From: Tuberibacillus calidus DSM 17572
GTDB lineage: Bacteria; Bacillota; Bacilli; Bacillales; Sporolactobacillaceae
Direction of reading: 5' to 3'
Length of the DNA: 64,000 nucleotides
Assembly (NCBI RefSeq): GCF_000430685.1
Contig: NZ_AUMM01000020.1
Location: 1-64,000, forward strand
Numbering within the stretch: position 1 is the stretch's first letter; each line of letters starts with the position of its first letter. The notes under the pieces are model-generated. The model did no database searches. It had not been told where the DNA came from and saw only the letters and a list, made by a program, of their open reading frames with translations. Shown piece by piece: positions 63,373 to 64,000 of this stretch. The position numbers and the translations under genes were made by a program.

Positions 63373-64000
63373 ATGAAAGTCAGAGTGCCGGGTAAACTTT
63401 TTATTGCCGGGGAATACGCCGTCCTGGAAAATCAACCCGCAGTCGTTACAGCGGTATCGAAATATGTCACCGTGACGTTAGAGCCGAGCGATCATTTTTA
63501 CCTCCGGCTGCCTTCTCTTGGCTTAAATCATGTCACGTGGCGTTACGAGCACCACGACATAAAAACCAGCATAGAACATCCGAAATTAAATTTTATCAAA
63601 CACGCGCTCCGAGCCGTCTGCGAGTACTTAGGCGACAATCATACGCTATTAAGAGAGCCCTTTTCAATCCTCGTGGAAAGCGAGTTGGACGAGGCCACAA
63701 CCGGAAAAAAATTTGGCCTCGGATCTAGTGCGGCGGTTGTGACTGGGATTGTCAAAGCGCTCTTGCAAAAAGCAGGCATACATTCGGATGAAAGGGTATT
63801 TAAAATAGCCGCTGTTGCTCATTTTATGGGACAAGGAAGCGGCTCCGGAGCGGATGTTGCGGCCAGCACTTTTGGCGGACTCCTGCTTTATACTTCGTTT
63901 CGGCCCGCGTGGATGAGCAAAAAACTGAACGAAGGTATGAGGATCAAGGAGATTATTGATGAACCGTGGCCGTACTTTACATGTGAGCGGTTACCGGTGC
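63373..64000 (+). CDS. mvaK2: Phosphomevalonate kinase (cut by window end)
   Basis: The first 209 codons of a GHMP kinase that makes diphosphomevalonate. It begins MKVRVPGKLFIAGEYAVLEN and contains the ATP loop KKFGLGSSAAVVTGIVKALL and GQGSGSGADVAASTFGGLL. The frame is open to the last base of the window, so the 3' part (the family is about 360 residues) is outside. The ATG follows AGAAAGAAGG. With mvaK1, fni and mvaD it completes the lower mevalonate pathway. Confidence 0.92.
   Translation, partial: MKVRVPGKLFIAGEYAVLENQPAVVTAVSKYVTVTLEPSDHFYLRLPSLGLNHVTWRYEHHDIKTSIEHPKLNFIKHALRAVCEYLGDNHTLLREPFSILVESELDEATTGKKFGLGSSAAVVTGIVKALLQKAGIHSDERVFKIAAVAHFMGQGSGSGADVAASTFGGLLLYTSFRPAWMSKKLNEGMRIKEIIDEPWPYFTCERLPV

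Overview
The window looks like chromosomal DNA of a moderately low-GC Gram-positive, probably a spore-former-type member of the Bacillales. Signs are strong AGGAGG-type ribosome sites, frequent GTG/TTG starts, a GbsR-OpuA glycine betaine locus, YesM/YesN-type sugar sensing, a Firmicute-type (type 2) GalT and cre-like sites. A complete-looking lower mevalonate cluster is unusual for Bacillus itself and would suit a side lineage such as Sporolactobacillaceae; that genus-level guess is weak. No rRNA, tRNA, CRISPR array or complete insertion sequence was seen.

0-7 kb is accessory DNA. A 65-bp element remnant cuts off the 5' half of an ascorbate PTS gene (ulaA). It is followed on the minus strand by a compact overlapping cassette: XRE regulator, ImmA-like protein with HKxxH instead of HExxH, PIN-like nuclease, and a 52-residue ORF. 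Upstream lies a four-gene minus operon of a polytopic membrane protein, M50 protease, small membrane protein and ABC ATPase, resembling peptide-bacteriocin export/immunity sets but without a visible precursor.

7.4-17.6 kb is a sugar module: BadF-type kinase plus GH4 glycosidase, facing a carbohydrate ABC transporter and its sensor set (membrane-anchored sugar-binding protein, YesM kinase, YesN regulator). 18-21 kb holds a DUF3311/SSS symporter pair and an M20 amidohydrolase. 22-26 kb is gbsR-opuABC. 26.5-29.8 kb has deoD, a lipoprotein, a VanZ-like protein and a GNAT. 30-35 kb is galK-galT-galM-galR. 35.7-37.8 kb has small membrane proteins and a regulator. 38-41 kb is an M20 deacylase, GNAT and N-acylamino acid racemase set that fits D- to L-amino acid conversion. 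DinB, a DctA-type symporter and a second VanZ-like gene follow.

44.6-57.4 kb is a hexuronate regulon: a LacI-type regulator, then uxaA (start codon lost to a second copy of the 65-bp remnant), uxaB, an IolB-like isomerase, a TRAP transporter, an M24-fold protein without metal ligands, uxuA, uxuB, kdgK and kdgA. No uxaC uronate isomerase is present. 57.9-59.7 kb encodes a TctA-type permease and partner. 60.1 kb to the end is mvaK1-fni-mvaD-mvaK2, the last cut by the window edge.

Intergenic DNA is rich in short repeats: a 31-bp and a 38-bp tandem repeat, two related 21-bp arrays, a roughly 140-bp pair with a third partial copy, a dispersed hairpin family, and GGGGTCAGACCCC palindromes.
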